A DNA stretch of 64,000 nucleotides from RGIG2000 sp045612665 (GCA_045612665.1 JAZKZO010000004.1:1-64000), one strand, 5' to 3'. Counted from the stretch's first letter, positions 41,069 to 50,821 are shown. The notes: generated by a model from the letters alone, not told the origin. Program-made: numbers and translations.

Positions 41069-41093
41069 ACGGCAAATTTTAATTTGCCGTTTA
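41069..41093 (-). terminator. valS terminator
   Basis: Minus strand AACGGCAAATT / AATTTGCCGTT with a two-base centre, then TTTT. Seven bases past the valS stop. Confidence 0.85.
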
Positions 41094-41099
41094 ATTTTA

Positions 41100-43724
41100 T
41101 TAAAGGGAAGCGAGTGCGTCAACAACACCTTGCTTTGTGCTTTCGTACTTTGCAAGCTTTTCCTTTTCAAGCGCTACAACCTTCTCGGGCGCCTTCTTAA
41201 CAAACTCCTCGTTTGAAAGCTTCTTTACAAGACGGTCGATTTCGCCTTGAACCTTTGCAAGCTCACTGTTAAGGCGTGCCTTTTCCTTCTCGGTGTCAAC
41301 CATTTCAGCCATAGGAATATAAACAGTACCTGCGTGAGTGATAATTTGAACTGCACCGTCGCCATTGTATTCGTCAAGCACCTCAACCTCGGAAGCACTT
41401 GCAAGCGCCTTGAAGAAGTCGTAGGTAGCCTCGGTAAAGGACTCCTTATACGGAGTTGTGATAATAACCTTTGCCTTTCTTGACGGTGGAACGTTCATTT
41501 CGCTTCTGCGTGCTCTTATCGCATCAATTACGGCGATAACTCTTTCCATGTGCTCACATTCGGCGCTAAAATCAAATGCATCATTTGCGCTTGGATATGT
41601 GGAAATCATAATGCTCTCACAGTCCTCAAAGTGTGGAAGCGACTGATAAATTTCCTCTGTGATAAATGGAATGAATGGATGCAAAAGCTTCAAAATTGCC
41701 TCAAGAACATAAATAATTACATTCTGTGAAACCTTGTTTTGCTCCGTGCCCTTAGCCATAAATGCAGGCTTTGAAAGCTCGATATACCAGCTACAGAATA
41801 CATCCCAAACGAACTTATAAAGCTCGTCAAGGGCAATTCCAAGCTCGTATGAGTCAATTTGTGTGCGTACGTTCTTGATAAGAGCATTAAGCTTGCTCAA
41901 AATCCACTTGTCAGCAAGTCCAAGCTTGTCGCTTGAGGGAAGCTCAACCTTCTCAATATCAATGTTCATCATAACAAAGCGAGAAGCGTTCCAAAGCTTG
42001 TTAACAAAGTTACGCGCGCTTTCAATCTTTTCGTCAGAGAAGCGCATATCGTTTCCAGGCGAGTTACCTGTTGCAAGTGCAAAGCGAAGCGCGTCAGCAC
42101 CGTATTTTTCAATTATAAGAAGTGGATCAATTCCGTTACCGAGCGATTTTGACATCTTTCTGCCGAGCGCATCACGAACAAGACCGTGAATAAGAACGGT
42201 GTCAAATGGCTTTTCGCCCATATATTCAAGACCTGAGAATATCATTCTTGATACCCAGAAGGTGATAATATCGTAACCGGTTACAAGAGTGTTTGTAGGA
42301 TAGAAGTATTTAAGATCCTCGGTTTCGTTTGGCCAACCAAGTGTCGAGAAAGGCCAAAGTGCACTTGAAAACCAGGTGTCAAGAGTGTCAGGGTCCTGAC
42401 GCATTTCCTTGCCACATTTTGGACAGGTAGCGCGTCCGTCCTTTGTTACAACAACCTCACCGCAGTCATCACAGTAGAACGCAGGAATTCTGTGTCCCCA
42501 CCAAAGCTGACGGGAGATACACCAGTCGCGGATGTTTTCCATCCAGTGGAAGTAGTTTTTATCAAAGCGCTCGGGAACGAACTTGATTTCGCCTGAGCGA
42601 ACAGCGTCAATTGCAGGCTTTGCAAGAGGCTCCATCTTAACAAACCATTGAAGCGAAACTCTTGGCTCAACGGTTGTGCCACAACGGTAGCAAGTGCCTA
42701 CGTTGTGTGCGTAATCCTCAACCTTGATAAGATATCCAAGCTTGTCGAGGTCGGCAACGATAGCCTTTCTTGCCTCGAAACGGTCCATACCGGCATAAGC
42801 AGGATAGTCCTCGGTAATCTTCGCATCGTCAGTCATTACGTTGATGATAGGAAGATTGTGTCTTCTTCCAACCTCAAAGTCGTTAGGGTCGTGTGCAGGA
42901 GTGATTTTAACAACACCTGTACCGAAATCCATCTCAACATACTCGTCGGCAACAACAGGAATTTCACGGTTTACCAAAGGAATAATAAGAGTTTTACCGA
43001 TAAGGTCCTTGTATCTTTCGTCCTTGGGATTTACGGCAACGGCAGTATCACCGAGCATAGTTTCGGGACGAGTGGTTGCAAATTCAAGATAACCGCTTCC
43101 GTCCTTGAGTGGATACTTAATGTGCCAAAAATGTCCTGCCTGCTCCTCGTACTCAACCTCAGCATCGGAAATAGAGGTAAGACAGTGAGGACACCAGTTG
43201 ATAATTCTTTCGCCACGGTAGATAAGTCCCTTGTTGTAAAGGCGAACAAATACCTCTTTAACAGCCTCTGAACAGCCCTCGTCCATAGTAAAGCGCTCTC
43301 TTGACCAGTCGCAGGATGAGCCAAGCTTTTTAAGCTGAGAGATAATTCTTCCGCCGTATTGCTCCTTCCAAGCCCAAGCTCTTTCAAGGAAGCCATCACG
43401 GCCGATATCGTCCTTTGAAATGCCTTCCTTACGCATAGCCTCAACAATCTTTGCCTCGGTTGCAATAGATGCGTGGTCTGTGCCGGGAAGCCAAAGCGTG
43501 CAATATCCGTTCATTCTCTTATAACGAATGAGAATGTCTTGAAGAGTATTGTCAAGGGCATGTCCCATATGGAGCTGACCTGTAATGTTTGGCGGTGGAA
43601 TAACAATAGAGAAGTGAGGCTTAGAATGGTCGATTACAGGAGTGAAATATTTCTTTTCACACCATCCGTCGTAAATTCTTTGCTCAAATTCACTAGGTGA
43701 ATAGGTTTTAGCAAGCTCTTTCAT
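41100..43724 (-). CDS. valS: Valyl-tRNA synthetase
   Basis: An 874-residue class Ia aminoacyl-tRNA synthetase. The HIGH motif is in PPNITGQLHMGHALD (about 43-57). The editing domain contains the F-A-T-T-R-P-E-T-M-L-G-D motif (about 210-221). The KMSKS motif is GRKMSKSLGNG (about 523-533). The anticodon domain follows, and the C-terminal coiled coil (about 805-874, EKEKARLNSELAKVQGE) is the ValRS arm. AAGGAG precedes the ATG. Expression is controlled by the T-box leader at 43757-43980. Confidence 0.97.
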   Translation of the reverse strand: MKELAKTYSPSEFEQRIYDGWCEKKYFTPVIDHSKPHFSIVIPPPNITGQLHMGHALDNTLQDILIRYKRMNGYCTLWLPGTDHASIATEAKIVEAMRKEGISKDDIGRDGFLERAWAWKEQYGGRIISQLKKLGSSCDWSRERFTMDEGCSEAVKEVFVRLYNKGLIYRGERIINWCPHCLTSISDAEVEYEEQAGHFWHIKYPLKDGSGYLEFATTRPETMLGDTAVAVNPKDERYKDLIGKTLIIPLVNREIPVVADEYVEMDFGTGVVKITPAHDPNDFEVGRRHNLPIINVMTDDAKITEDYPAYAGMDRFEARKAIVADLDKLGYLIKVEDYAHNVGTCYRCGTTVEPRVSLQWFVKMEPLAKPAIDAVRSGEIKFVPERFDKNYFHWMENIRDWCISRQLWWGHRIPAFYCDDCGEVVVTKDGRATCPKCGKEMRQDPDTLDTWFSSALWPFSTLGWPNETEDLKYFYPTNTLVTGYDIITFWVSRMIFSGLEYMGEKPFDTVLIHGLVRDALGRKMSKSLGNGIDPLLIIEKYGADALRFALATGNSPGNDMRFSDEKIESARNFVNKLWNASRFVMMNIDIEKVELPSSDKLGLADKWILSKLNALIKNVRTQIDSYELGIALDELYKFVWDVFCSWYIELSKPAFMAKGTEQNKVSQNVIIYVLEAILKLLHPFIPFITEEIYQSLPHFEDCESIMISTYPSANDAFDFSAECEHMERVIAVIDAIRARRSEMNVPPSRKAKVIITTPYKESFTEATYDFFKALASASEVEVLDEYNGDGAVQIITHAGTVYIPMAEMVDTEKEKARLNSELAKVQGEIDRLVKKLSNEEFVKKAPEKVVALEKEKLAKYESTKQGVVDALASL

Positions 43725-43756
43725 AAAAATCTCCTTGAAGATAAAATTAACAAAAT

Positions 43757-43980
43757 AAAAAGCACCCCGAAAAAATCAGGGTGCAAAAATACACGGTACC
43801 ACCTGAATTCGTATCAAAGATACGCACTCAATGCCTTTAACGCAGACATACGCACAGGCTACTAAGCTCACCCGTGATGCTCCAAAGCTACCTTCATCTC
43901 CCATACCTACCGTTTCACACCAACCACGGCTCTCTTTGAGGAAGCGGGGAAATTACTCCTCTTTTTCATAGCAACTGTAT
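43757..43980 (-). ncRNA. T-box riboswitch leader of valS
   Basis: The 5' leader of valS. Stem I begins after AAGAGGAGTAAT and contains the GGTTGGTGTGAAACGG terminal-loop region. A GTA triplet just before GCTTTGGAGC (complement 43889-43891) is the likely valine specifier codon. The T-box sequence AATTCAGGTGGTACCGTG (complement 43792-43809) pairs with uncharged tRNA in the antiterminator. The terminator hairpin GCACCCTGA..TCGGGGTGC (complement 43761-43784) ends in a T-run. Uncharged tRNA-Val should switch the gene on. Confidence 0.95.
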
Positions 43981-44008
43981 TTTAACACAAATCATCGCCC
44001 TTTGTCAA
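43979..44008 (-). promoter_or_regulatory. valS promoter
   Basis: Minus-strand TTGACA (complement 44003-44008), 18 bp, TAAAAT (complement 43979-43984) with TGT extension, directly before the T-box leader. Confidence 0.78.
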
Positions 44009-44023
44009 TATATAAATTAAAAT

Positions 44024-44054
44024 AAAAGGCAAATGCACGCGCATTTGCCCTTTT
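44024..44054 (-). terminator. Terminator of the GH43 gene
   Basis: GGCAAATGC, ACGC centre, GCATTTGCC, followed on the minus strand by TTTTATTTT. Confidence 0.83.
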
Positions 44055-44056
44055 GA

Positions 44057-45517
44057 TTATTCAAAAAATACCTCAATAATGTCAATCGCGCCCTCGCCCT
44101 CGTATTTGAAATACAAGGCGCTTTTGCCCGAAATATTGACACAGGTATGTGCGTTTTTCCAGCTTTGGCTATCGTTTATTGCAATTTCGGAGGTAGGAGC
44201 GCCCTTTTCCTCGGTCAGTATTTTAAGAGTGCCGTTTGGCACAATATCGCCCGAGCGATATTTAACTCCTACGGTTGTTTTGCCCTTGAAATCAAAGTAT
44301 TTGTAGCCGAAAAGCGAGCCGCTTTCAATTTCCGAAAGAAATCTTTCGTCATTTTTGCAAATTATATGTGGAAGTCTTTCGCCCTTGCACTCTCCATAGT
44401 GAAGCTTGTAATTTGTAAGCGCACAGCAAATAATCGCAGGATAAGCGCCCTCGGCCTTAAGAGGGCCACCGTTAAGACCGCACGAGGTAATCTCGACCTG
44501 TTCGATTTTGCCGTCCTGTGAAATCTTGATTTTCTCGGCACACGCCTGCCTTGAAAGCTCGGTTTTAGCCGTGTGTCTATGGTAGAAAATGTACCACTCA
44601 CCGTTTATTTCTATAATGCTTCCGTGATTGTTTCCAACACGCATTATTTGGTCCTCGGTTTTTCTTCCGTTAAGACCGATATCGCCGTTTGAAACTATAA
44701 CACCGCCAAAGGTAAAGTCCTTGTCGGGAAAGTCGCTTGTCGCATACGCAAGCTCGTGTCCGTTAAAGGTTGAATAAACGAAATAATACTTGTCGCCCAC
44801 CTTGCGCATTGAGCTAGCCTCAAAGAACTCGTGCCCCTCAAAGCTCGTTCCACGAAAATCACGTGGCAAAATCCTTACAGGCTCGCCCTTTACCGTTAGC
44901 ATATCGTCGCAAAGCTCAATATGGAACGGACCCATAACACCGTCGCGCGCGCCCTCAATCTCCTCGCGACTCTTTTTAAAGGTGGACATTTGCCTTTTAA
45001 TGCTTTCCTCACCCTCAAAATCGCGCTCGAAATTCCACCACATTCCGTAGTAAAGACGGATAACACCGTTATCATTTATAACACCTGGGTCGAAGATAAC
45101 GCCATCACTAAAAACCGTTCCGTCGCTCTTTTTTAGGTGTCCGTGAAACTTAAATTCTCCCGACGGTGTGTCGCAAACTGCCACGCTCATAACATAAGAG
45201 CAGTTTGGATAGTCGTTAGCTAGAGAATAGAAAAGGTAATATCTTCCGTCATTTCCCTTAACCACGTCGGGCGCAAACATATACTTATATTCGGGATAAA
45301 GTGGGTCGCTTGACGCGCGATAAATCACTCCCTCGTATCTCCAAGATGTGAGGTCGTCAACGCTTGCCGAATACGTAACGTAGTCAAGCATACAAAAATG
45401 GTCGCCGTTTTCCTTATCGTGCGAGCCGTAAACGTAAGCTCTGTCGTCAAAAACGTGAGGCTCCCCGTCGGGAACGTATTCGTTAAGTGGCAAATACGGA
45501 TTAAATACCTGTCCCAT
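44057..45517 (-). CDS. GH43 glycosidase (arabinofuranosidase/xylosidase type) with C-terminal CBM-like domain
   Basis: A 486-residue enzyme. Residues 1 to about 330 form the five-bladed propeller. The general base is probably Asp17 (VPDGEPHVF), the pKa modulator is in F-A-P-D-V-V, and the general acid is the Glu in the FEGHEFFEASS segment. Residues about 365-486 form a beta-sandwich (G-Y-K-Y-F-D-F, then G-K-S-A-L-Y-F-K-Y-E-G) like CBM6-type domains often attached to this family. There is no signal peptide, so it is intracellular. Typical substrates are arabino- or xylo-oligosaccharides; which one cannot be told. It is monocistronic with an extended -10 promoter. Confidence 0.88.
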   Translation of the reverse strand: MGQVFNPYLPLNEYVPDGEPHVFDDRAYVYGSHDKENGDHFCMLDYVTYSASVDDLTSWRYEGVIYRASSDPLYPEYKYMFAPDVVKGNDGRYYLFYSLANDYPNCSYVMSVAVCDTPSGEFKFHGHLKKSDGTVFSDGVIFDPGVINDNGVIRLYYGMWWNFERDFEGEESIKRQMSTFKKSREEIEGARDGVMGPFHIELCDDMLTVKGEPVRILPRDFRGTSFEGHEFFEASSMRKVGDKYYFVYSTFNGHELAYATSDFPDKDFTFGGVIVSNGDIGLNGRKTEDQIMRVGNNHGSIIEINGEWYIFYHRHTAKTELSRQACAEKIKISQDGKIEQVEITSCGLNGGPLKAEGAYPAIICCALTNYKLHYGECKGERLPHIICKNDERFLSEIESGSLFGYKYFDFKGKTTVGVKYRSGDIVPNGTLKILTEEKGAPTSEIAINDSQSWKNAHTCVNISGKSALYFKYEGEGAIDIIEVFFE

Positions 45518-45546
45518 AAAAATCTCCTTTGAAAATTACTGACTTA

Positions 45547-45575
45547 ATTTTACCATATATGAACCCTTAAATCAA
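45547..45575 (-). promoter_or_regulatory. Promoter of the GH43 gene
   Basis: Minus-strand TTGATT (complement 45570-45575), 17 bp, TAAAAT (complement 45547-45552) with TGG extension. Confidence 0.7.
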
Positions 45576-45594
45576 CGAAATTTTTAAAATTTCA

Positions 45595-45623
45595 TTGACT
45601 AAGCATATTAAATATGTTAAAAT
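45595..45623 (+). promoter_or_regulatory. glnA promoter with palindrome in the spacer
   Basis: TTGACT (45595-45600), 17 bp, TAAAAT (45618-45623). The spacer holds the dyad CATATTAAATATG (45604-45616, 6-bp arms around one base), a possible nitrogen-control operator. Confidence 0.65.
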
Positions 45624-45661
45624 GTTTATATATTATTCGTTAAAAACGAGAGGAGATAGCT

Positions 45662-47086
45662 ATGGCTAAAACAGTTCAGGACATTTTAAATCTTATTAAG
45701 GAAAAGGATATTAAGATGGTTGACTTCAAAATGGTTGACATCAACGGTCAGTACAGACACGTTACCATCCCTGCCCAAAACTTTTCCGAGGACACAATGA
45801 AGAGCGGTATCGGCTTTGACGCATCTAACTACGGTTATGCAGTAGTTGAGAAGAGCGACATGGTGTTTATTCCCGATCCCGACACAGCCCTCATTGACCC
45901 ATTCTGCGAAATCCCAACTCTTACAATGACAGGAAATGCGATGATTATCGACAATCCCGAGAACCGTCCACTTCCACAGTATCCAAGAAATATCGTTCTT
46001 GCTGCCGAGAAATATATGAACGACCTCGGTATCGCTGACACAATGCTCATTTTGCCTGAGTTCGAATTCTATCTTTTCGACCAAGTTGGTTGGGAGGTTA
46101 GCGGTAAGAATATCAGCGCAAGCGTTGATGCTAACCAGTCATATTGGAATAGCGCAACAGAGGGCAAGGGCGTTGTAGTTGCAAAGCAAAAGAACTACCA
46201 TATTGCAAAGCCGTTTGACACCTCATACGAGTGCCGTAGCGAAATGTGCCTACATATGAAGGATGCAGGTATCGAAATCAACTATCATCACCCTGAGGTT
46301 GCAGCATCAGGACAGTTTGAAATCGAGCCACAGCTCGGTAAGATGTCAGAGATGGCTGACGCAACAATGATGATTAAGTATATCATTCACAACACTGCTC
46401 TTAAGTATGGCAAGACAGCAACCTTTATGCCAAAGCCTATTTATGGCGAGGCAGGAAGCGGAATGCACGTTCATATGCTTCTTTTGAAGAACGGTGAGCC
46501 TGTATTCTCAAAGGATGGCGCATATGCTAACCTTAGCGAAACAGCACATTACTTTATGGGCGGACTTTTGAAGCATATCGCATCACTTTGCGCTATCACT
46601 AACCCAAGCACAAACTCCTTTAAGCGTCTTGTTCCGGGCTTTGAAGCACCTGTTACAGTTGGATACGCAACATCTAACCGTAGTGCAGTTATCCGTATCC
46701 CTGCATACGCAAAAACTCCTAACAAGCGTCGCTTTGAGCTTCGTAACCCTGATGCAACCTGTAACCCATATTTCTGCTATGCAGCAATTCTTATGGCAGG
46801 TCTTGACGGTGTTATCAATAAGATTGACCCACACGCAAACGGTTGGGGACCTTACGACTTTAACCTCTATCACCTAAGCGATGAGGAGAAGGCAAAGCTT
46901 AGCCACTTGCCAGTTTCTCTTGACGAGGCACTTGATGCACTTGAGGCTGACCACGATTACCTCACCGCAGGCGGAGTATTCCCTGAGGAGCTTCTTAAGA
47001 ACTTCATTAAGACAAAGAGAGCAGAATGCAGTGAGCTTTCAAAGATTCCTCACCCAGCAGAATTCGACAAATATTATAACCTCTAA
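45662..47086 (+). CDS. glnA: Glutamine synthetase
   Basis: A 474-residue type I glutamine synthetase making glutamine from glutamate, ammonia and ATP. The beta-grasp domain has DGS-like F-D-A-S-N-Y-G (about 50-56). The metal site includes E-F-E-F-Y-L-F (about 128-134), the ATP-binding segment is KPIYGEAGSGMHVHM (about 258-272), and NRSAVIRIP and RRFELRNPDATCNPY close the site. The C-terminal adenylylation-type tyrosine context is not obvious. GAGAGGAG lies before the ATG. It stands alone with no GlnR or riboswitch beside it. Confidence 0.95.
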   Translation: MAKTVQDILNLIKEKDIKMVDFKMVDINGQYRHVTIPAQNFSEDTMKSGIGFDASNYGYAVVEKSDMVFIPDPDTALIDPFCEIPTLTMTGNAMIIDNPENRPLPQYPRNIVLAAEKYMNDLGIADTMLILPEFEFYLFDQVGWEVSGKNISASVDANQSYWNSATEGKGVVVAKQKNYHIAKPFDTSYECRSEMCLHMKDAGIEINYHHPEVAASGQFEIEPQLGKMSEMADATMMIKYIIHNTALKYGKTATFMPKPIYGEAGSGMHVHMLLLKNGEPVFSKDGAYANLSETAHYFMGGLLKHIASLCAITNPSTNSFKRLVPGFEAPVTVGYATSNRSAVIRIPAYAKTPNKRRFELRNPDATCNPYFCYAAILMAGLDGVINKIDPHANGWGPYDFNLYHLSDEEKAKLSHLPVSLDEALDALEADHDYLTAGGVFPEELLKNFIKTKRAECSELSKIPHPAEFDKYYNL

Positions 47087-47090
47087 AAAT

Positions 47091-47116
47091 AAAGGGCACG
47101 AGAGTGCCCTTTTTTC
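47091..47116 (+). terminator. glnA terminator
   Basis: AAAGGGCAC, GAGA loop, GTGCCCTTT, then TTT. Confidence 0.88.
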
Positions 47117-47145
47117 TTGACAATAGCATTCTAAAATAGTATAAT
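47117..47145 (+). promoter_or_regulatory. Promoter of the second ABC-F gene
   Basis: TTGACA (47117-47122), 17 bp, TATAAT (47140-47145). It immediately follows the glnA terminator. Confidence 0.82.
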
Positions 47146-47170
47146 TGTATGCAGTGAAAGGGGGAGTGTT

Positions 47171-49063
47171 ATGCTATACCAAATCAAAAACGGCGCGTAC
47201 GAAATAGGCGTAAATAGAATTCTTGATAAAATTGACTTTGAAATTCGCGATAGCGAGAAAATAGCAATAGTCGGCCGTAACGGCTGTGGCAAAACAACTC
47301 TTCTTAAAATCATTTTAGGTGAGCTTGAAATTGACAAAAACGGAGAGGACACTCAAATTATAAAGAGTGGTAAATTGAATATCGGTTGCCTTAGCCAAGG
47401 CGCGTTTTCAAGCCTTGATAAAACCGTTGACGAGGAAATGAAGGAGGTTTTTGCAAGCATTCTTGCCAAAAAGCAAAGAATGGACGAAATCCTTGAGAAA
47501 ATGCAATCCTCAACTGATATAAGACTAATAGACGAATTCAACCGCTTGCAGTCTGAATTTGAGGCACAGGACGGCTATTTTTACGAAAAGGAATATAATC
47601 TTTTGCTCTCAAAATTCGGATTTGATTCAAGTGATAAGTCGCGCCCCCTGTCGTCCTTTTCGGGCGGTCAGCTAACCAAGCTCGCGTTTGTAAAGCTTCT
47701 TTTAGAGCGCCCCGATGTCTTGCTCCTTGACGAGCCAACAAACCACCTTGATATTACAACTCTCGAGTGGCTTGAGGAATACCTGAAAAGCTACAAAAAG
47801 GCGGTTGTTGTCGTATCACACGATAGAATGTTTATTGACAAAATTGCCGATGTTGTGTATGAAATTGAGCACGGTGTAACGAAAAGATATGTCGGAAACT
47901 ATTCGTCCTTTGTAAAGCAAAAGGAAGAAAATTACGAAAGAGAATTGAAGGCTTACGAAAGACAACAGGCGGAAATTCACCGTCTTGAAGCCTTGATTGA
48001 GCGCTTTCGTGATACTCCAACCAAGGTGTCGATGACCGACTCTAAAATGAAGCAAATAGAGCATATGGATAAATTGGAAGCACCAAAGCGCTTCGATACC
48101 AAAAGCTTTAAGGCGTCATTTGTGCCAAATCGCGACACAGGTAAGGACGTTTTGACTGTAAATAACCTCAAAATAGGCTACGGCACGCCTCTTGCAACCG
48201 TGTCCTTTAAGCAATACAAAAAGCAACGCCTTGGCGTTATCGGTGGAAACGGACTTGGCAAATCAACCCTTCTTAAAACTCTCGTTGGCACACTTCCAAG
48301 CCTTGGTGGTAGCTTTATGCTTGGGCATCAGGTTGATATAGGATATTTCGATCAGCAAATGATGCAAAGAACCTCGTCGGGCACTGTCCTTGATGAGCTT
48401 TGGAATGAATTTCCGAGGCTTAGTGAAACCGAGGCAAGAGGCGCACTCGGTGCATTTATGTTCACAGGGGACGACGTTTTTAAAAATGTAAACGACCTTT
48501 CGGGTGGAGAGCGCGTAAGGCTTGCCCTTGCAAAAATTTTACAGGCAAAGCCGAATTTCTTGATTCTTGACGAGCCTACAAACCATATGGATATGATAGG
48601 CAAGGAAACGCTTGAGGATATGCTTGATAGCTTTGAGGGCACAATTCTCTTTGTATCTCACGATAGATATTTTGTCAAGAAAATCGCTGACTCCCTAATC
48701 GTTTTTGACCAAAACGGAGCAACCTATTTGCCCTATACCTATGATGAATATTTGAGATATCGCGACACACTCGACACAAAGCCGACTGTACAGGCAAGGG
48801 CAGAGGTTGAGGTTAAAAAGGGTAAGGACGATTATAATCGCTCAAAGGAGATTGCCAAAAAGCAAAGAAGGCTTGCAAAGGTCGCACAGCTAATTGAGGA
48901 AACGGAGAGCGCAATTGACGAAAGGTCGAAGGAGCTTTCTCTTGAAGAAAACCAAAGCGACTATGAGAAGCTATGCCGAATTTCAAACGAAATCGAGGAG
49001 CTTGAAAACCAACTCCTAGAGCTTTTAGAGGAAAGCGAACAGCTTGAAAACGAACTAAAATAA
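47171..49063 (+). CDS. ABC-F ATPase, YdiF/Uup-like with C-terminal coiled coil
   Basis: A 630-residue ribosome-associated ATPase. Domain 1 has Walker A GRNGCGKTT (about 35-43), signature FSGGQ and LLDEPTNHLD. The linker (about 240-300) is charged and helical. Domain 2 has Walker A GGNGLGKST, signature LSGGERVRLA and LILDEPTNHMD. Both composite ATP sites are thus complete, unlike the ABC-F protein at 23992. The C-terminal 80 residues (KKGKDDYNRSKE onward) form the coiled coil that marks YdiF/Uup proteins. Start after GAAAGGGGGAG. Role in translation inferred from family. Confidence 0.92.
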   Translation: MLYQIKNGAYEIGVNRILDKIDFEIRDSEKIAIVGRNGCGKTTLLKIILGELEIDKNGEDTQIIKSGKLNIGCLSQGAFSSLDKTVDEEMKEVFASILAKKQRMDEILEKMQSSTDIRLIDEFNRLQSEFEAQDGYFYEKEYNLLLSKFGFDSSDKSRPLSSFSGGQLTKLAFVKLLLERPDVLLLDEPTNHLDITTLEWLEEYLKSYKKAVVVVSHDRMFIDKIADVVYEIEHGVTKRYVGNYSSFVKQKEENYERELKAYERQQAEIHRLEALIERFRDTPTKVSMTDSKMKQIEHMDKLEAPKRFDTKSFKASFVPNRDTGKDVLTVNNLKIGYGTPLATVSFKQYKKQRLGVIGGNGLGKSTLLKTLVGTLPSLGGSFMLGHQVDIGYFDQQMMQRTSSGTVLDELWNEFPRLSETEARGALGAFMFTGDDVFKNVNDLSGGERVRLALAKILQAKPNFLILDEPTNHMDMIGKETLEDMLDSFEGTILFVSHDRYFVKKIADSLIVFDQNGATYLPYTYDEYLRYRDTLDTKPTVQARAEVEVKKGKDDYNRSKEIAKKQRRLAKVAQLIEETESAIDERSKELSLEENQSDYEKLCRISNEIEELENQLLELLEESEQLENELK

Positions 49064-49089
49064 AAACCGCTCTTTCGAGCGGTTTTTTG
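49062..49089. terminator. Terminator between convergent genes
   Basis: AAAAACCGCTC, TTTC loop, GAGCGGTTTTTT. It serves the ABC-F gene and borders the GH2 stop. Confidence 0.88.
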
Positions 49090-49090
49090 A

Positions 49091-50821
49091 TTATTTGTTT
49101 TCGTTTGCGTATTTGTGATAAAGCTCCTTAACCTTGAAATAAGCTGCTTTTGGATTTCTGTATTCGTCCAAAATTCCCTTATTGTTAAAGTAGCGCACAC
49201 GGTTAATATCCATTGAAGGAGAGGTTCTGATATTTGTGAATTGCCAGAGATACGTTCCTCTCATATAGTCGGTTCTATGGAATAGCTCGATGCAATATTC
49301 AAGAATATCGCGTTGATATTCCTCACTCCATTTCACACCGCTGTCAAACGGAGTATGGTAGCCTGCAAGTGCAGCTGAACCAAATTCACTCATAATAACA
49401 GGCTTGTCAGTCCAACCCTTTTCCTCACGACGCTTGCGGAAGTGCTCAACCATCAAATCCCAGTCTTGAATATTGCCATTGTAGCCACTGTATCTGTACC
49501 AGCCGTGGTAAATATTGATGGAAATGAAATCGTCAAGGCCCATATCGTTATCCTTTAACGGATGGCAGGAAGCGTGAGTGATAAGTCTGTTACCGCCGTT
49601 TGCACGCAAGAACTTGCTCCATTTTTCGGAAAGAGGATATGTATGCTCGGAATATGTTGCTACCTCGTTATGCAAGCCCCAAATTACAATACTTGGATGG
49701 TTGTAGTAATATTTTGCCATTTCCTCGTGCATTTGCATTCCGCGCTCACAAATTATCGGATTCTGAAGGGCAGTTTCGCTAAAGCCGACACCCCACATAG
49801 GAATTTCGCTCCAGAAAAGAATTCCACGCTCGTCAAGCATATCAACGAATATTTTTGAGTTAGGGTAGTGAGAGCCTCTTATTGTGTTGCAGCCAAGGTC
49901 GCAAATTAGGTCAAGGTCCTTTTTCATAAGCTTTGCTGGGAATGCGAAGCCCCACTCAGGATGCTCCTCGTGTCTGTTTACGCCAAGAAGCTCAATTGAC
50001 TTGCCGTTTAAAACGATGTCGCAATTCTTAACCTCGATTTTTCTAAATCCAACCTTGTCAATTAGGTCGTCGCTTGCGGTTGATGCTACAGCAGTATAAA
50101 GCTTAGGTGAGCCAACATCCCAAAGCTCAATGCCGTCTATTACCACCTTGTCGGTTGTAACGGTAGCTTTTTCATATGCGTCCAAGGTGATTTCACCCTC
50201 GTAAATTACGTTATCGCCAACTGTGAGCTTAACAGGCGAGCTTGTCTTCTTAGAGTCAGCGTTATAAAGCTCGATAGTTGCCCAAACGGAAGCAGAGCTA
50301 AAATCATCGCTTAATTCGTACTTAACGTGATTTAACATAATGGAAATTCCCGAAAGCTCAGCAACGCTAACGTCGCGAGCAATACCGCCGTAGTTAAACC
50401 AGTCGGTATATCTCTGTGGGAATGAATTAGCATCAATTGTGCTATCTGCAAGCACAACCAAGGTATGCTCGCCACAGCTTACGTCGTTTACGATAACCTC
50501 AAACGGGGTAAACGCACCGTAATGCTTTGCAATCTCCTTTCCGTCAAGCCAAACGGTTGCCTCGGTCATAACGGATTCAAATTGGAAGAGAAGAGTTCCA
50601 CCTTGAACTGTGAGCTTGCGCTCGTACCAGCCCCAGCCCTCGAAATTGAGATGTCCAAGCTCGTTATTCCAAACGGAAGGAACGATTACGGTTTCACCAG
50701 AGGGAAGTCCGTTTTGCCATCCCTCGTCAATACCCTTTTTGTCAGGGTCAAGGGCAAATTTCCACGTGCCGGAAAGGTTGGTTACCTTTCTTATTTTATG
50801 CTCGTCAAATAATCTTTTCAT
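49091..50821 (-). CDS. GH2 glycosidase, beta-glucuronidase-like
   Basis: A 576-residue enzyme with the GH2 order of sugar-binding sandwich, Ig-like domain and TIM barrel. GVNRHEEHP (280-288) is the conserved active-site entry. The acid/base is Glu386 in G-L-H-N-E, and the nucleophile Glu479 in M-S-E-F-G. N546-N547-K548-G near the C-terminus fits the N-x-K motif that binds the uronate carboxylate in beta-glucuronidases, so that activity is favoured over beta-galactosidase. There is no signal peptide. It is monocistronic, divergent from the CapA-like operon, with its own extended -10 promoter. Confidence 0.9.
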   Translation of the reverse strand: MKRLFDEHKIRKVTNLSGTWKFALDPDKKGIDEGWQNGLPSGETVIVPSVWNNELGHLNFEGWGWYERKLTVQGGTLLFQFESVMTEATVWLDGKEIAKHYGAFTPFEVIVNDVSCGEHTLVVLADSTIDANSFPQRYTDWFNYGGIARDVSVAELSGISIMLNHVKYELSDDFSSASVWATIELYNADSKKTSSPVKLTVGDNVIYEGEITLDAYEKATVTTDKVVIDGIELWDVGSPKLYTAVASTASDDLIDKVGFRKIEVKNCDIVLNGKSIELLGVNRHEEHPEWGFAFPAKLMKKDLDLICDLGCNTIRGSHYPNSKIFVDMLDERGILFWSEIPMWGVGFSETALQNPIICERGMQMHEEMAKYYYNHPSIVIWGLHNEVATYSEHTYPLSEKWSKFLRANGGNRLITHASCHPLKDNDMGLDDFISINIYHGWYRYSGYNGNIQDWDLMVEHFRKRREEKGWTDKPVIMSEFGSAALAGYHTPFDSGVKWSEEYQRDILEYCIELFHRTDYMRGTYLWQFTNIRTSPSMDINRVRYFNNKGILDEYRNPKAAYFKVKELYHKYANENK

